Below, piece after piece: positions 41,720 to 51,996 of a DNA stretch of 64,000 nucleotides. The translations under genes and the position numbers were made by a program. Within the stretch, counting starts at the first letter, position 1. Each line of letters opens with the position of its first letter. Source of the stretch: Natronospira sp. (GTDB lineage Bacteria > Pseudomonadota > Gammaproteobacteria > Natronospirales > Natronospiraceae); assembly GCA_003558125.1 (NCBI GenBank), contig PWMQ01000045.1, forward strand, positions 1 to 64,000, read 5' to 3'. Below the pieces are notes generated by a model that worked only from the letters and a program-made list of their open reading frames with translations, had not been told where the DNA came from and did no database searches.

Positions 41720-43498
41720 ATGAAAACCCGCCAAAGGCTTGCATTCATTGCCTTCGCAGCGCTGTTGCTAACGGCCTGCGGCCCGCAGCCGTTGCAAGAA
41801 AACGACAACCCGAAAAATGACATTCAATGGTCACTGCTGCTTGCCGGCGGCAGCATCAGCCTGTGCTCCAGCCGCTATCGCAGCGCTTGCGACGATGAGC
41901 GCCGCGACGAGGCAGACTGGCCCACCAGTGCGCATACAGCGACGGTTTATCGACTGGACCGCAAGCGCCTGAAGCGGATTCTGGATCCTGCCTATTGGCA
42001 GGAAAAGCGGGAGCCGCAGAGGGCAAAACTGGAACAACGCCTGAAGGCCAGTCTGAAGAGCGGTAGCAGCGATTTTGCTCACAAGGAGCTGAGAGAGCTC
42101 ATTCCGGATGAGCTCAGCCCGCGAGAGCGGGACCGGGTCATCGATTTACTGGAAGCATTCAGCGAAGACCCGGCCCGGGACGGTGAACGCGCCCGGGAAT
42201 GGGTCAGCGCCGCCAACACTCGCGAGCACGAACGGCCTGCCATTTACCAGGAGTTTGTGGAAATGGCATCCGCGGTTTCCGGCAGGGATCAACCCAGGAT
42301 ACTGGTCTTCACTTCAGCCGCCCGAGACCCTCTGTCCGTGGTGGACTATTACCTGGGCGCCTTCGAACAAAGTGGCGCCGAAGCACGCTGGGCACCAACC
42401 GGCCCTGCGGTCCATGCCGCTACACGGGCCGGAGAATGCGACGACCTGGACCAATGGCGTGCCGGAGTCAGCAACGCCTGGAACCGTGCCCACATCTATC
42501 CTGACCTGGCCGCAAAGCAGACAGAGGCCTGCCTGAACCCCGACACTCTGACCTCTCTGATGGATTGGGCCGACGGGGTGTTCTTCAATGGCGGCGACCA
42601 GTCTCGACATCGGGCGACGCTGTTCAAGGATGAGCGCACGGCCGGCGCTGCCCTGACTCGACTTCGTGAGCGATTCCAGGCGGAGGCGTTGGTTGTCGGC
42701 GGGACCAGCGCCGGCACGGCGGTACAAACAGGGCAGGACATGGCCATGATTGCCAGTGGCACTCCGGAGGCCGCATTGCGCGGTAACATGGTGACATCGC
42801 CCCCACCCGCCCCGGATTGCGGCCTTCATGGTGACTGCCCGGAAGGCACTGATCCGGATACGCTGACCTGGCAGCAAGCGGGGGGCCTGGGCCTTTTCTC
42901 CTTCGGATTGCTGGATACCCATTATGGCGAACGGGGCCGTCCAGTCCGCTCCATTGCCCTGGCAGCTGCCACCGGCGCTGACCTGAGCTTTGGAGTCGAT
43001 GAGACCACAGCCCTGCTTGTGGGCCAAAGTCCTGGCGGAGACCGGCATTTTCATGTTCTGGGTGCCGCCGCTGCCATGATCATGGATTTTCGCGAGTCTA
43101 CGCTATCCCTGAACGAATCAGGTCTGGCCGCCCGCAATGTGTTACTCCACCGCCTGACATCGGGCAATGGGATGACAATCGATGCAAAGGGGCGTTTCCA
43201 CATTGCCCCGGAAAGCAGCACAGAACAGGCAAGCTGCGACTCACCATCTGACGCGGATCTGCTGGGCGATCAGGGCGTTGCGAAGATGGCCGGAAAACTC
43301 CGTTGCAGCAAGCAGGCTCGCCTGACGGCAGAGCACCATGCATCACCGCAGCGCTGGCAAATCGAGCTTGAAGAAATAGAGCAGACGCAGTGGTTGAGTG
43401 CGGATCGAAACCAACACGTCGGCTGGTACGGCCTATCCTTGTCCCTTGGCCCTGAATCTGCCGCCGACAGCAAACGTGGAAAGGAGGCCCGGAAATGA
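41720..43498 (+). CDS. Cyanophycinase-like (peptidase S51) lipoprotein with large insertion
   Basis: A 592-residue predicted lipoprotein (lipobox LTAC, C20). The first strand LLLAGGSISLCSS is separated from the second, PRILVFTSAARDP, by about 140 highly charged residues (about 50-190), an insertion not found in CphB. After it come GVFFNGGDQSRH, the nucleophile S330 in VVGGTSAGTAV, H401 in DTHYGERGRP and E428 in FGVDETTALLV, so the catalytic set looks complete. Six or more cysteines suggest periplasmic or surface disulfides. A GGGGAAGA ribosome site supports the ATG at 41720. Its stop overlaps the iadA start (ATGA), a tight functional link. It probably releases isoaspartyl dipeptides. Confidence 0.82.
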   Translation: MKTRQRLAFIAFAALLLTACGPQPLQENDNPKNDIQWSLLLAGGSISLCSSRYRSACDDERRDEADWPTSAHTATVYRLDRKRLKRILDPAYWQEKREPQRAKLEQRLKASLKSGSSDFAHKELRELIPDELSPRERDRVIDLLEAFSEDPARDGERAREWVSAANTREHERPAIYQEFVEMASAVSGRDQPRILVFTSAARDPLSVVDYYLGAFEQSGAEARWAPTGPAVHAATRAGECDDLDQWRAGVSNAWNRAHIYPDLAAKQTEACLNPDTLTSLMDWADGVFFNGGDQSRHRATLFKDERTAGAALTRLRERFQAEALVVGGTSAGTAVQTGQDMAMIASGTPEAALRGNMVTSPPPAPDCGLHGDCPEGTDPDTLTWQQAGGLGLFSFGLLDTHYGERGRPVRSIALAAATGADLSFGVDETTALLVGQSPGGDRHFHVLGAAAAMIMDFRESTLSLNESGLAARNVLLHRLTSGNGMTIDAKGRFHIAPESSTEQASCDSPSDADLLGDQGVAKMAGKLRCSKQARLTAEHHASPQRWQIELEEIEQTQWLSADRNQHVGWYGLSLSLGPESAADSKRGKEARK

Positions 43499-44676
43499 TG
43501 AAACTGCTCAAGAATTGCCGACTGCATTCACCGATGGATGAAGGCATGGATCACCTGCTGGTAGCCGGGGAGGTAATCGTCCTGCGCGGAGAACAGGCCC
43601 TGGCACTGGAGGGCTCTGGCGGTATTGAGAGCGCGGACATGGAGGGTCGCATGGTGATCCCCGGCCTGGTGGACTGCCATGCCCACATCACCGTCGGTGG
43701 TGGCGAGGATGGTCCGGAAAGCCGGGTGCCTTCAGTCGACCTGGGCGCATTCACCGCTGCAGGCGTCACCAGCGTGGTGGGACTGCTTGGTACTGATGAC
43801 CTGGTACGCACCACCGGTGAGTTGGTGGTCCGCGCCCGCGCTCTGATGGCAGAGGGCCTATCTGCCTGGTGCTACACCGGCGGCTATCATGTCCCGCCCG
43901 TGACTCTTACCGGCAGCATCCGCGCCGATATTGTTCATATCGATCGGGTCGTGGGTGTGGGCGAACTCGCCGTCAGTGACCACCGTTCCAGCCATCCCAC
44001 CGATCAGGAACTGATCCGCATCGCCAGCGAAGCTCATGTGGCCGGGCTGATGGCCAACAAGGCCGGAGTCCTGCACCTGCACCTCGGCGACGGCAAACAG
44101 GGCATGGACCCCCTGTTTCGGGTTCTGCGCGATTCGGATATTCCCGCCCGAGTCCTGCAGCCCACCCATATCAATCGCCAGCCTGCCTTGATGGATGAGG
44201 CAATGGAGGCTGCCAGACGAGGCTGTCACGTTGACATCACAGCCTTTCCAGAAGATCCAAGCCATGCTGATGTACCGGCCGCCGAGGCTCTGGCCCGTTA
44301 TCTGGATGACAACGGTCCCAGCGGGCGGATCAGCGTGAGTTCCGACGGCGGCGGCTGCCTGCCTCATTTCGATGACCACGGGCATTTGCACAGCCTGGAT
44401 GTGGGACGACCTGATTCCCTGCTATTAACGCTCCAGAAACTGTTGCGCAGTGGAAGGCCGGCAGAAACCGTACTGCCGGCCTTCACCTGCAATCCCGCCG
44501 AGCTGTTGAAACTGCCTCGCAAGGGGAGACTGGATGTAGGCATGGATGCAGATCTGGTCGTGCTCGAGGAGGACTATGCAGTGAGAGACGTGATGGCCCG
44601 GGGTCAGTGGCATTGGCGAGATGGTCAACAGCGTCTTTTCGGAACGTTTGAAAAACCGGGAAGAAAGACTGACTGA
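43495..44676 (+). CDS. iadA: Isoaspartyl dipeptidase
   Basis: A 393-residue cytoplasmic amidohydrolase that splits beta-aspartyl dipeptides such as beta-Asp-Arg, the product of cyanophycinase. Metal ligands are visible in VDCHAHITVGGG (H62, H64), LHLHLGDGK (about H196), QPTHINR (about H225) and SVSSDGGG (about D284). The bridging residue, a carbamylated lysine in E. coli IadA, aligns with E157 in GVGELAVSDHRSS. No signal peptide. The start overlaps the S51 stop by 4 bp, so the two are translationally coupled. A strong bidirectional terminator follows 11 bp after the stop. Confidence 0.92.
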   Translation: MMKLLKNCRLHSPMDEGMDHLLVAGEVIVLRGEQALALEGSGGIESADMEGRMVIPGLVDCHAHITVGGGEDGPESRVPSVDLGAFTAAGVTSVVGLLGTDDLVRTTGELVVRARALMAEGLSAWCYTGGYHVPPVTLTGSIRADIVHIDRVVGVGELAVSDHRSSHPTDQELIRIASEAHVAGLMANKAGVLHLHLGDGKQGMDPLFRVLRDSDIPARVLQPTHINRQPALMDEAMEAARRGCHVDITAFPEDPSHADVPAAEALARYLDDNGPSGRISVSSDGGGCLPHFDDHGHLHSLDVGRPDSLLLTLQKLLRSGRPAETVLPAFTCNPAELLKLPRKGRLDVGMDADLVVLEEDYAVRDVMARGQWHWRDGQQRLFGTFEKPGRKTD

Positions 44677-44687
44677 TACTCAGAAAG

Positions 44688-44719
44688 AAAAAAGCCGCTC
44701 CCGAGGGAGCGGCTTTTTT
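44688..44719. terminator. Bidirectional terminator between iadA and icd
   Basis: Six A, then GCCGCTCC-CGAG-GGAGCGGC, then six T. It is symmetric, so it can stop both iadA (plus) and icd (minus) transcripts. Confidence 0.93.
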
Positions 44720-44742
44720 CAAACAGCATCAGCGAAAGATGC

Positions 44743-45987
<1,245 letters not shown>

Positions 45988-46020
45988 GGAGTGCTCCTTG
46001 GAGTTTTGACAATACGAGAC

Positions 46021-46042
46021 CGCCCCCGACGCATCGGGGGCG
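46021..46042. other. Stem-loop upstream of icd
   Basis: CGCCCCCGA-cgca-TCGGGGGCG, a 9-bp perfect stem. It is 34 bp before the icd start and 70 bp after the Nudix gene stop. Without a T-run on the minus strand it is at best a weak terminator of the Nudix gene or a leader structure of icd. Confidence 0.4.
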
Positions 46043-46111
46043 AGAAAACGTCAATTATACCGAATCTGGACCATGATTTCCCGGTAACGGAAAATTACTC
46101 TGGTGGCACTT

Positions 46112-46567
46112 TCAGGGCTTCTCCGGCACTGGCAAGGGCCTGACCGGGGCACACTCGCCCTTGTCACGCCAGCGCAGGTAGTCATGCAGGATCAGACCAT
46201 GATCAAAGGCCAGGGGCGGGGGCTTGGCGGGGTCGGCCAGCTTGATGGCGCGGGCGTCGTCTCCGGCACGGGGCGTGCCCACCGCCCGGCCGACATAGAC
46301 GACGCTGACATTGTGGCCGCGCGGGTCGCGGCGGGGATCGGAATACACACCCAGCAAGGTGACCAGACGGACCTCCAGGCCGGTCTCCTCCCAGGCCTCG
46401 CGCATGGCCGCCCGCTCCACGGTCTCGCCGATGTCCACGAAGCCCCCCGGCAAGGCCCAGCCCAAGGGTTCATGATGGCGCTCGATCAGCACGATACTGC
46501 CATCGTTGCGGTCCGGCTTTTCGATCACCACATCGACGGTGAGCAAGGGGGTCTCGGGTCTTGGCAT
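46112..46567 (-). CDS. Nudix hydrolase
   Basis: A 151-residue pyrophosphohydrolase. The Nudix box is complete: GFVDIGETVERAAMREAWEE then TGL, matching G-x5-E-x7-R-E-x2-E-E-x-G. The N-terminal part (TPLLTVDVVIEKPDRNDGSI) and SDPRRDPRGHNVSVVYVG resemble the ADP-ribose pyrophosphatase and dihydroneopterin-type subgroup found next to many housekeeping genes. The exact nucleotide substrate cannot be fixed. It is a stand-alone gene, co-directional with hslR (91 bp upstream) and icd. Confidence 0.92.
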   Translation of the reverse strand: MPRPETPLLTVDVVIEKPDRNDGSIVLIERHHEPLGWALPGGFVDIGETVERAAMREAWEETGLEVRLVTLLGVYSDPRRDPRGHNVSVVYVGRAVGTPRAGDDARAIKLADPAKPPPLAFDHGLILHDYLRWRDKGECAPVRPLPVPEKP

Positions 46568-46658
46568 GGGGACTCCTGTCTGCCTCGCAGGGCAGGATAA
46601 CAGGAATATGGCTCCCGTTGCCTGCGCACGTCGGCGCTACCCTCCTGGCGGGCCGGCG

Positions 46659-47039
46659 CTAGTCCTTGCCGGTCATGCGACGCAGTTGGCGCCGTTGCTT
46701 CTTGTCAGGACGTCTCTCGGGAATGGGCCGTGCCAGGCGCTCCATCTTGCGAATTTCGGCATTCTTGCGCCGCCGTTCCAGGCTTTCCGCAGTCTCTTCA
46801 TACAAGGTCTCGGCCACCTTCGCCGGGCCCCGCTTCTCGGACAGGACCTGAACCCGAACCTCGAACTGCTGCGGCCCCTTGGTGATCCGCACCGCATCTC
46901 CGGGCTTCAAGCCATGGGCCGGCTTCACCCGATGACCATTGACATGCACCTTGCCCCCGGCCACTGCCTGCTGAGCCAGAGAGCGGGTCTTGAAGAACCG
47001 CGCCGCCCACAACCATTTGTCGACTCTGACATCACTCAT
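46659..47039 (-). CDS. hslR: Hsp15-like ribosome-associated heat shock protein
   Basis: A 126-residue S4-domain RNA-binding protein. The S4 motif is residues 5-65 (RVDKWLWAARFFKTRSLAQQ; GKVHVNGHRVKPAHGLKPGD), followed by a Lys/Arg-rich tail (PERRPDKKQRRQLRRMTGKD). E. coli Hsp15 binds free 50S subunits carrying a nascent chain and helps recycle them. Length and tail fit Hsp15 rather than a pseudouridine synthase. It is a single gene here, with a short gap to the next minus-strand unit. Confidence 0.92.
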   Translation of the reverse strand: MSDVRVDKWLWAARFFKTRSLAQQAVAGGKVHVNGHRVKPAHGLKPGDAVRITKGPQQFEVRVQVLSEKRGPAKVAETLYEETAESLERRRKNAEIRKMERLARPIPERRPDKKQRRQLRRMTGKD

Positions 47040-47099
47040 GGGGCCATTCTATCAGGACACAGGGAATGGCCTCGGAGCTCAAGAGCACTACAGACGATC

Positions 47100-47624
47100 C
47101 TACTTCCCCAGCAGGCGGCGGCGGAAGGCGGGAGCAGTGGTATGTTCACTTAACCAGATTTCAAAAAAGGGACGGGCGAAGTCCGGATCGTCCACTTCAT
47201 GACGGAACTCGCCATTGAAATAGAAACGAACGGATTCCCCAGGCCGATACCATCCGGTAATGCGGTCACCGTCGGAGACATCCGGAAAGGCCTGTTTCTG
47301 TTCATCCAGCCAACAATCTTCCAGGAGATCGCAATGACCCAATTCCTTCATTTCCTTTGCCCCTCGTTCGGCGATGTCCTCGCCCTTGAGGTTCCGGGCA
47401 TACTTGAAATCCAGCACGAATGGCTGCTCCCAGCCCCATTCTCCATCCGGCGCCCACAGGGCACCGTCGTAGACATGAAAGAGATAGACCCGCAACCTGG
47501 CACTGCCTTTCAGCTGCCAGTCTCCGGCGTCACGGATTTCGGCGGGCAATTCACCCGTCCCCTCGGCCCTCGCGGTTAGCGGCAGCAGCAGAAACAATAA
47601 TAGCGCCAGCAAGGCTGATCTCAT
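47100..47624 (-). CDS. Secreted chalcone-isomerase-like protein
   Basis: A 174-residue periplasmic protein with a signal peptide ending TARA (residues 1-20) and the bacterial chalcone-isomerase-like fold (GSARLRVYLFHVYDGALWAP; FVLDFKYARNLKGEDIAERG; WYRPGESVRFYFNGE). The bacterial family is thought to bind fatty acids or other lipids rather than chalcone. Its start overlaps the DUF1295 stop (ATGA), making it the third gene of a cfa-like / DUF1295 / chalcone-isomerase-like operon. Confidence 0.88.
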   Translation of the reverse strand: MRSALLALLLFLLLPLTARAEGTGELPAEIRDAGDWQLKGSARLRVYLFHVYDGALWAPDGEWGWEQPFVLDFKYARNLKGEDIAERGAKEMKELGHCDLLEDCWLDEQKQAFPDVSDGDRITGWYRPGESVRFYFNGEFRHEVDDPDFARPFFEIWLSEHTTAPAFRRRLLGK

Positions 47625-48427
47625 GAGTCACCTCCACGGGCCCTTGGCGGACCGGGGATCAAGGCATTGGTGCGGCGGACATAATCGACATATTCCGGCT
47701 TTTTCTCGGCCAGGCTTTTTTCCAGCAAGGTCACGCCGGAAACGCGGGCAATGAAAAAGGTCATCAGAGCCGGCCCGAAAAAGGTCCACCATCCGCCGAC
47801 CGGCACGCTCATCAGCCAATAGGCCCACCAGACGCAGACATCACCGAAATAGTTGGGGTGCCGGGTATAACGCCACAGGCCGCGATCCATGACCCGACCG
47901 CGGTTTGCCGGATCAGCCTTGAAGCGAGCCAGCTGCCAATCACCGACGCTCTCAAAAACAAATCCCACCAGCCATAACAGCCCCCCAATCCCCAGGAGCC
48001 AGACCCAGGGCGTGTCAGGCGGGCTGCCGTGCCCCACCATCAACAGGGGGAAGGCCACCAGCCACATGATCAGGCCTTGCAGAACAAAGACCGTGAACAG
48101 GCTCACCCACCAGAAGCGCGGGCCATGCTTGTCGCGCATCTGTCGATATCGGTAATCCTCGCCGTGATTCCAGTTGCGCCAGCTCAAATACAGGGACAGG
48201 CGCAAGCCCCAGAGGGTGACGAGGACCACGGGAATCAGCATCAGGCTTTCCCGGGGGCCTGTCAGCCACCAGAACCATGCCAGGAGCACAAAACCAAACC
48301 CCCAGCAACGATCCACCAGGCTGGCGTCGCGCAATACCAGACTGGATACCCAGACCACGAACATCAGACCCAGGGCTGGAACCAGGCCCAGCAGGGCCGC
48401 GCTGCCGAGGGATTCAATGCCATTCAT
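47621..48427 (-). CDS. DUF1295 steroid-reductase-like membrane protein
   Basis: A 268-residue protein with about seven transmembrane segments, DUF1295 family (related to 3-oxo-5-alpha-steroid reductases and isoprenylcysteine methyltransferase-like proteins). The C-terminal signature RGLWRYTRHPNYFGDVCVWW and the end SLAEKKPEYVDYVRRTNALI are clear. The ATG at 48427 has GAGGAGGGG upstream and overlaps the stop of the CFA-like gene. It may reduce or otherwise modify an unsaturated lipid made by the upstream methyltransferase. The reaction is unproven. Confidence 0.88.
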   Translation of the reverse strand: MNGIESLGSAALLGLVPALGLMFVVWVSSLVLRDASLVDRCWGFGFVLLAWFWWLTGPRESLMLIPVVLVTLWGLRLSLYLSWRNWNHGEDYRYRQMRDKHGPRFWWVSLFTVFVLQGLIMWLVAFPLLMVGHGSPPDTPWVWLLGIGGLLWLVGFVFESVGDWQLARFKADPANRGRVMDRGLWRYTRHPNYFGDVCVWWAYWLMSVPVGGWWTFFGPALMTFFIARVSGVTLLEKSLAEKKPEYVDYVRRTNALIPGPPRARGGDS

Positions 48428-49473
48428 TTCTGCCCCTCCTCTTCCGGCTTGCGAAAGCGGTAATGGGAAACCCACCATTCCTCTCCACCCCGGAACGCAA
48501 AGAACTCCTCGCAGGCGAGGAAGAACATGCGCCAGCGATTGAACCAGACAGCAGCATCCTCCTGCCCATAGGTGTCAGACATGAGCGGCATGAGTTCGGA
48601 TCGATTCTGATCCAGGTTATCCAACCAGGCACGACAGGTTCGGGCGTAATGCCGGCCATTCCAGCGCCAGTGTTGTTCAAGACGAAGGGCCTGTTGAAAA
48701 CGCCCCGGCAATTCATCCGAGGGCATCAATCCGCCCGTGAAAAAATATCGCGCCATCCAGTTGCCGCTGCCCTCGGTCTCGAAGAAATAGGGATAATCTC
48801 TGTGGCAAAAGATATGAATGAACAAGGCGCCACCGGGCCGAAGCCAGCTATTGACCCGAGCAAGCAACTCGGACCAGTTGCGCATGTGCTCAAACATTTC
48901 CAGAGAAATTACCCGGTCGTAGGACTGGGGCGTCTGGAATTCATTGATGTCGGCGGTAATGACCTGGAGGTTCCCAAGACCCCGCTCCCGGGCCCGGGCC
49001 TCAATGAATGCCTTCTGGCCCGCGGAATTCGAGACTGCGGTAATTCGTGCGGCGGGATAACGCTCGGCCATCCACAGGCTCAAGGCACCCCAGCCGCAGC
49101 CCAGCTCCAGAATGCCCTGCCCGTCAGCCAGTTCCGCCCGCTCACAACTGATTTCCAGTGCCCGATTCTCGGCCTGAGCCAGGTGCCAGGTATCCCCGCC
49201 CCACCAGCAGGCGGAGTACTTCATGTTCGGCCCCAGCACCCCCTCGAAAAAGCGGGTTGGCAACTCGTAATGCTGCTCGTTGGCGGTATCGGTCGCCACC
49301 GCAATCGGGCCCTGGGACATCTGCATCAGCAAATTCTCCACCGAGGCCGCCCGTTCCTCGCAGTCCGCCGGTCGCAGCCGGTCAGCCCGCTGTCGCAGCA
49401 GCTGACGAATACCCAGTCGAGTCAGCATATCGGGGATCCAGCCCTTCTCCACCAAGGCGATGAGACGGTCCAT
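48424..49473 (-). CDS. Cyclopropane-fatty-acid synthase-like SAM methyltransferase
   Basis: A 349-residue class I methyltransferase of the CFA synthase family, slightly shorter than E. coli Cfa (382). Markers are [20 protein letters not shown], the SAM-binding motif [28 protein letters not shown] and [14 protein letters not shown]. It should transfer a methyl group to a double bond of a membrane fatty acid, giving a cyclopropane, a methyl-branched or a furan-precursor product. It leads the operon with DUF1295 and chalcone-isomerase-like genes (ATGA overlaps), a set seen in several gammaproteobacteria. The N-terminal lipid-binding part is short. Confidence 0.9.
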   Translation of the reverse strand: MDRLIALVEKGWIPDMLTRLGIRQLLRQRADRLRPADCEERAASVENLLMQMSQGPIAVATDTANEQHYELPTRFFEGVLGPNMKYSACWWGGDTWHLAQAENRALEISCERAELADGQGILELGCGWGALSLWMAERYPAARITAVSNSAGQKAFIEARARERGLGNLQVITADINEFQTPQSYDRVISLEMFEHMRNWSELLARVNSWLRPGGALFIHIFCHRDYPYFFETEGSGNWMARYFFTGGLMPSDELPGRFQQALRLEQHWRWNGRHYARTCRAWLDNLDQNRSELMPLMSDTYGQEDAAVWFNRWRMFFLACEEFFAFRGGEEWWVSHYRFRKPEEEGQK

Positions 49474-49583
49474 TGTGTCTTCTCCAGCCTTATTTGCGAT
49501 ACCCGGACTATACAGGAGTTATACATCTCGATTGCAAATTATTTCAATCGAAGCAGGGCGAGGCCGGCTCGCAGCAGCCGAAC

Positions 49584-49592
49584 TGTTATAAT
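49584..49592 (+). promoter_or_regulatory. Extended -10 promoter of kbl-tdh
   Basis: TGT-TATAAT (49584-49592) is a perfect extended -10 element. No good -35 is seen at the right distance. Transcription would start near 49599, giving a leader of about 27 nt ahead of the GTG start, with GGAGG at 49614-49618. Confidence 0.6.
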
Positions 49593-49625
49593 TTGGCGCT
49601 TTCCCACAATTCTGGAGGCAGCCAC

Positions 49626-50822
49626 GTGAACTCGGACATCCGCGACCATCTCCGCAAGGAACTGGACACCCTCCGCGAGGAAGGCCTCTACAAGGCCGAA
49701 CGGGTGATCACCACCCCCCAGGAGGCCGAGATCGCCCTGGCCGACGGCAAGGAGGTCATCAACCTCTGCGCCAACAACTACCTTGGCCTGTCCAACCACC
49801 CGGAAGTGGTCAAATCGGCCCACCAGGCACTGGACGAGCATGGCTTTGGGATGTCTTCGGTGCGCTTCATCTGCGGCACCCAGGACATCCACAAGGACCT
49901 GGAAGCGAAGATATCCGAATTCCTTGGGCAGGAGGACACCATCCTCTATCCCTCCGCCTTCGACGCCAATGGCGGCCTGTTCGAGACCCTGCTGGGCCCG
50001 GAAGACGCAGTGATCTCCGACGAGCTCAACCATGCTTCCATCATTGACGGTATTCGTCTTTGCAAGGCCAAGCGTTTCCGCTACCGCAACAACGACATGG
50101 CTGACCTGGAGGCCAAGCTCAAGGAGGCCGATGAGCAGGGCGCCCGGTTCAAGCTGATCGCCACTGACGGTGTCTTTTCCATGGACGGCTATATTGCCGA
50201 TCTGAAGGCCATCTGTGATCTGGCGGACAAGTACCAGGCCCTGGTAATGGTGGACGACTGCCACGCCACCGGCTTCCTCGGCAAGGGTGGGCGCGGCACC
50301 CACGAGTACTGCGAGGTGATGGGCAGGGTGGACATCCTCACCGGCACCCTGGGCAAGGCCCTGGGCGGCGCCTCCGGCGGCTACACCTCAGCCAGCAAGG
50401 AAATCGTGGAATGGCTGCGTCAGCGCTCCAGGCCCTATCTCTTCTCCAACACCCTCGCCCCGGTGATCGCCCAGACCTCCATCCGGGTACTGGACATGCT
50501 CTCCGGCGATGACAGCTTCCGCCAGCGGCTTTGGGACAACACCCGCTATTTCCGGCAGGAAATGGAAAAGCTGGGCTTTGAACTGCTGCCGGGCGAGACG
50601 CCCATCATTCCGGTCATGCTGGGCGATGCCAAGCTGGCCAGCGAAATGGCGGACCGCCTGCTGGCCGAAGGTGTCTATGTCATCGGTTTCTCCTTCCCGG
50701 TGGTTCCCCGGGGCAAGGCCCGCATCCGCACCCAGATGTCCGCGGGCCTGGAACGGGAGCACCTGGACCGTGCCATCGCGGCCTTCGCCAAGGTCGGGCA
50801 CGAAATGAACATAATCGATTGA
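49626..50822 (+). CDS. kbl: Glycine C-acetyltransferase (2-amino-3-ketobutyrate CoA ligase)
   Basis: A 398-residue PLP enzyme that cleaves 2-amino-3-oxobutyrate with CoA to glycine and acetyl-CoA. Typical blocks are [49 protein letters not shown] and the PLP lysine in [16 protein letters not shown]. The start is a GTG at 49626 with GGAGG 7 bp upstream. tdh follows after 9 bp, giving the complete threonine-to-glycine pathway. The length equals the E. coli enzyme. Confidence 0.97.
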   Translation: MNSDIRDHLRKELDTLREEGLYKAERVITTPQEAEIALADGKEVINLCANNYLGLSNHPEVVKSAHQALDEHGFGMSSVRFICGTQDIHKDLEAKISEFLGQEDTILYPSAFDANGGLFETLLGPEDAVISDELNHASIIDGIRLCKAKRFRYRNNDMADLEAKLKEADEQGARFKLIATDGVFSMDGYIADLKAICDLADKYQALVMVDDCHATGFLGKGGRGTHEYCEVMGRVDILTGTLGKALGGASGGYTSASKEIVEWLRQRSRPYLFSNTLAPVIAQTSIRVLDMLSGDDSFRQRLWDNTRYFRQEMEKLGFELLPGETPIIPVMLGDAKLASEMADRLLAEGVYVIGFSFPVVPRGKARIRTQMSAGLEREHLDRAIAAFAKVGHEMNIID

Positions 50823-50831
50823 GGAAGGCTT

Positions 50832-51857
50832 ATGCGCGCTCTCGTAAAGCAACATGCTGAAGAAGGGATCTGGATGCAGGACGTGCCCGAGCCGGAGCCG
50901 GGTCCGAATGATCTGCTGATCCAGGTGAAAAAGACCGCTATCTGCGGCACCGACATCCACATTTACAACTGGGATGAATGGGCACAGAAGACCATCCCGG
51001 TGCCCATGACCGTGGGCCATGAATTCTCCGGCGTGGTGGTGGACATGGGCTCGGAAGTGAAAGGCTATGAAAAGGGCCAGCGGGTTTCCGGCGAGGGCCA
51101 CATCACCTGCGGCCATTGCCGCAACTGCCGCGCCGGACGTCGCCACCTCTGCCCCAATACCGTGGGCGTGGGCGTCAATCGCCCTGGCTGTTTCGCCGAG
51201 TATCTGGTGATCCCGGCCGAGAACGCCTACCCCTTGCCGGATTCCCTGCCTGATGAGATCGCCGCCTTTCTCGATCCTTTCGGCAACGCCACCCACACGG
51301 CCCTGTCCTTCGACCTGGTGGGTGAGGATGTCCTGATTACCGGTGCCGGGCCCATCGGCATGATGGCGGCCGGCATTGCAAAACATGCCGGTGCCCGCCA
51401 CGTGGTGGTGACCGACATGAATGACTACCGACTGGACCTCGCCAGGACAATGGGCGCCAGCCGCACGGTCAACGTCAAGAACGAAGACCTAAAACAGGTC
51501 ATGCAGGAGATGGGCATGAAGGAAGGCTTTGACGTGGGCATGGAAATGTCCGGCGCCGGCCCCGCCTTCCGTCAGCTGATTTCCGCCATGACCAATGGCG
51601 GCCGCGTTGCCCTGCTTGGCATACCGCCCTCCGATACCGCCATCGACTGGAACGAGGTGATCTTCAAGGGTCTGTTCCTGAAGGGGGTCTACGGGCGAGA
51701 GATGTTCGAGACCTGGTACAAGATGTTGGCCATGCTGGATTCAGGGCTCGACATATCCCCGGTGCTGACCCACGAACTGGGCGCCGATGAGTACCAGAAG
51801 GGCTTTGACATCATGCGGTCCGGACAATCAGGCAAAGTGGTCCTGGACTGGGGGTGA
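50832..51857 (+). CDS. tdh: L-threonine 3-dehydrogenase
   Basis: A 341-residue zinc-dependent dehydrogenase, the E. coli Tdh length. Catalytic zinc residues begin with C38 in [17 protein letters not shown] and the downstream GHE. The structural zinc loop is [15 protein letters not shown], and the NAD fold has [17 protein letters not shown]. It oxidises threonine to 2-amino-3-oxobutyrate, which Kbl cleaves. It is the second gene of the kbl-tdh operon. A terminator follows about 50 bp downstream. Confidence 0.97.
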   Translation: MRALVKQHAEEGIWMQDVPEPEPGPNDLLIQVKKTAICGTDIHIYNWDEWAQKTIPVPMTVGHEFSGVVVDMGSEVKGYEKGQRVSGEGHITCGHCRNCRAGRRHLCPNTVGVGVNRPGCFAEYLVIPAENAYPLPDSLPDEIAAFLDPFGNATHTALSFDLVGEDVLITGAGPIGMMAAGIAKHAGARHVVVTDMNDYRLDLARTMGASRTVNVKNEDLKQVMQEMGMKEGFDVGMEMSGAGPAFRQLISAMTNGGRVALLGIPPSDTAIDWNEVIFKGLFLKGVYGREMFETWYKMLAMLDSGLDISPVLTHELGADEYQKGFDIMRSGQSGKVVLDWG

Positions 51858-51858
51858 G

Positions 51859-51874
51859 GAGCTGCGAGCTGCGA
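51859..51874. repeat. Short heptamer repeat (GAGCTGC type)
   Basis: Two GAGCTGC units followed by GA, starting one base after the tdh stop codon. It shares the 7-bp period with the arrays at 20530, 31374 and 63928, and its sequence resembles the GAGCTAC/GAGCAGC array at 63935. Confidence 0.55.
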
Positions 51875-51907
51875 AAAAACGGATATTCCTGGCTAATCGT
51901 CAGTTGC

Positions 51908-51935
51908 AAAAAGCCGGCCTGATGGCCGGCTTTTT
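51908..51935. terminator. Terminator of kbl-tdh
   Basis: Five A, GCCGGCC-tgat-GGCCGGC, five T. It is symmetric in form; the functional direction here is plus, after tdh. Confidence 0.92.
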
Positions 51936-51996
51936 GTTTGTCTATATCGCATTCCTCCAATGCTAGAATCGGATCCATGTTGAGTGGAGGTCGGGC

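Noticed and set aside
41463-41820. Short plus-strand open frames ahead of the second S51 gene
   Set aside because: They lack ribosome sites and known domains and run through dyads in the divergent promoter region.
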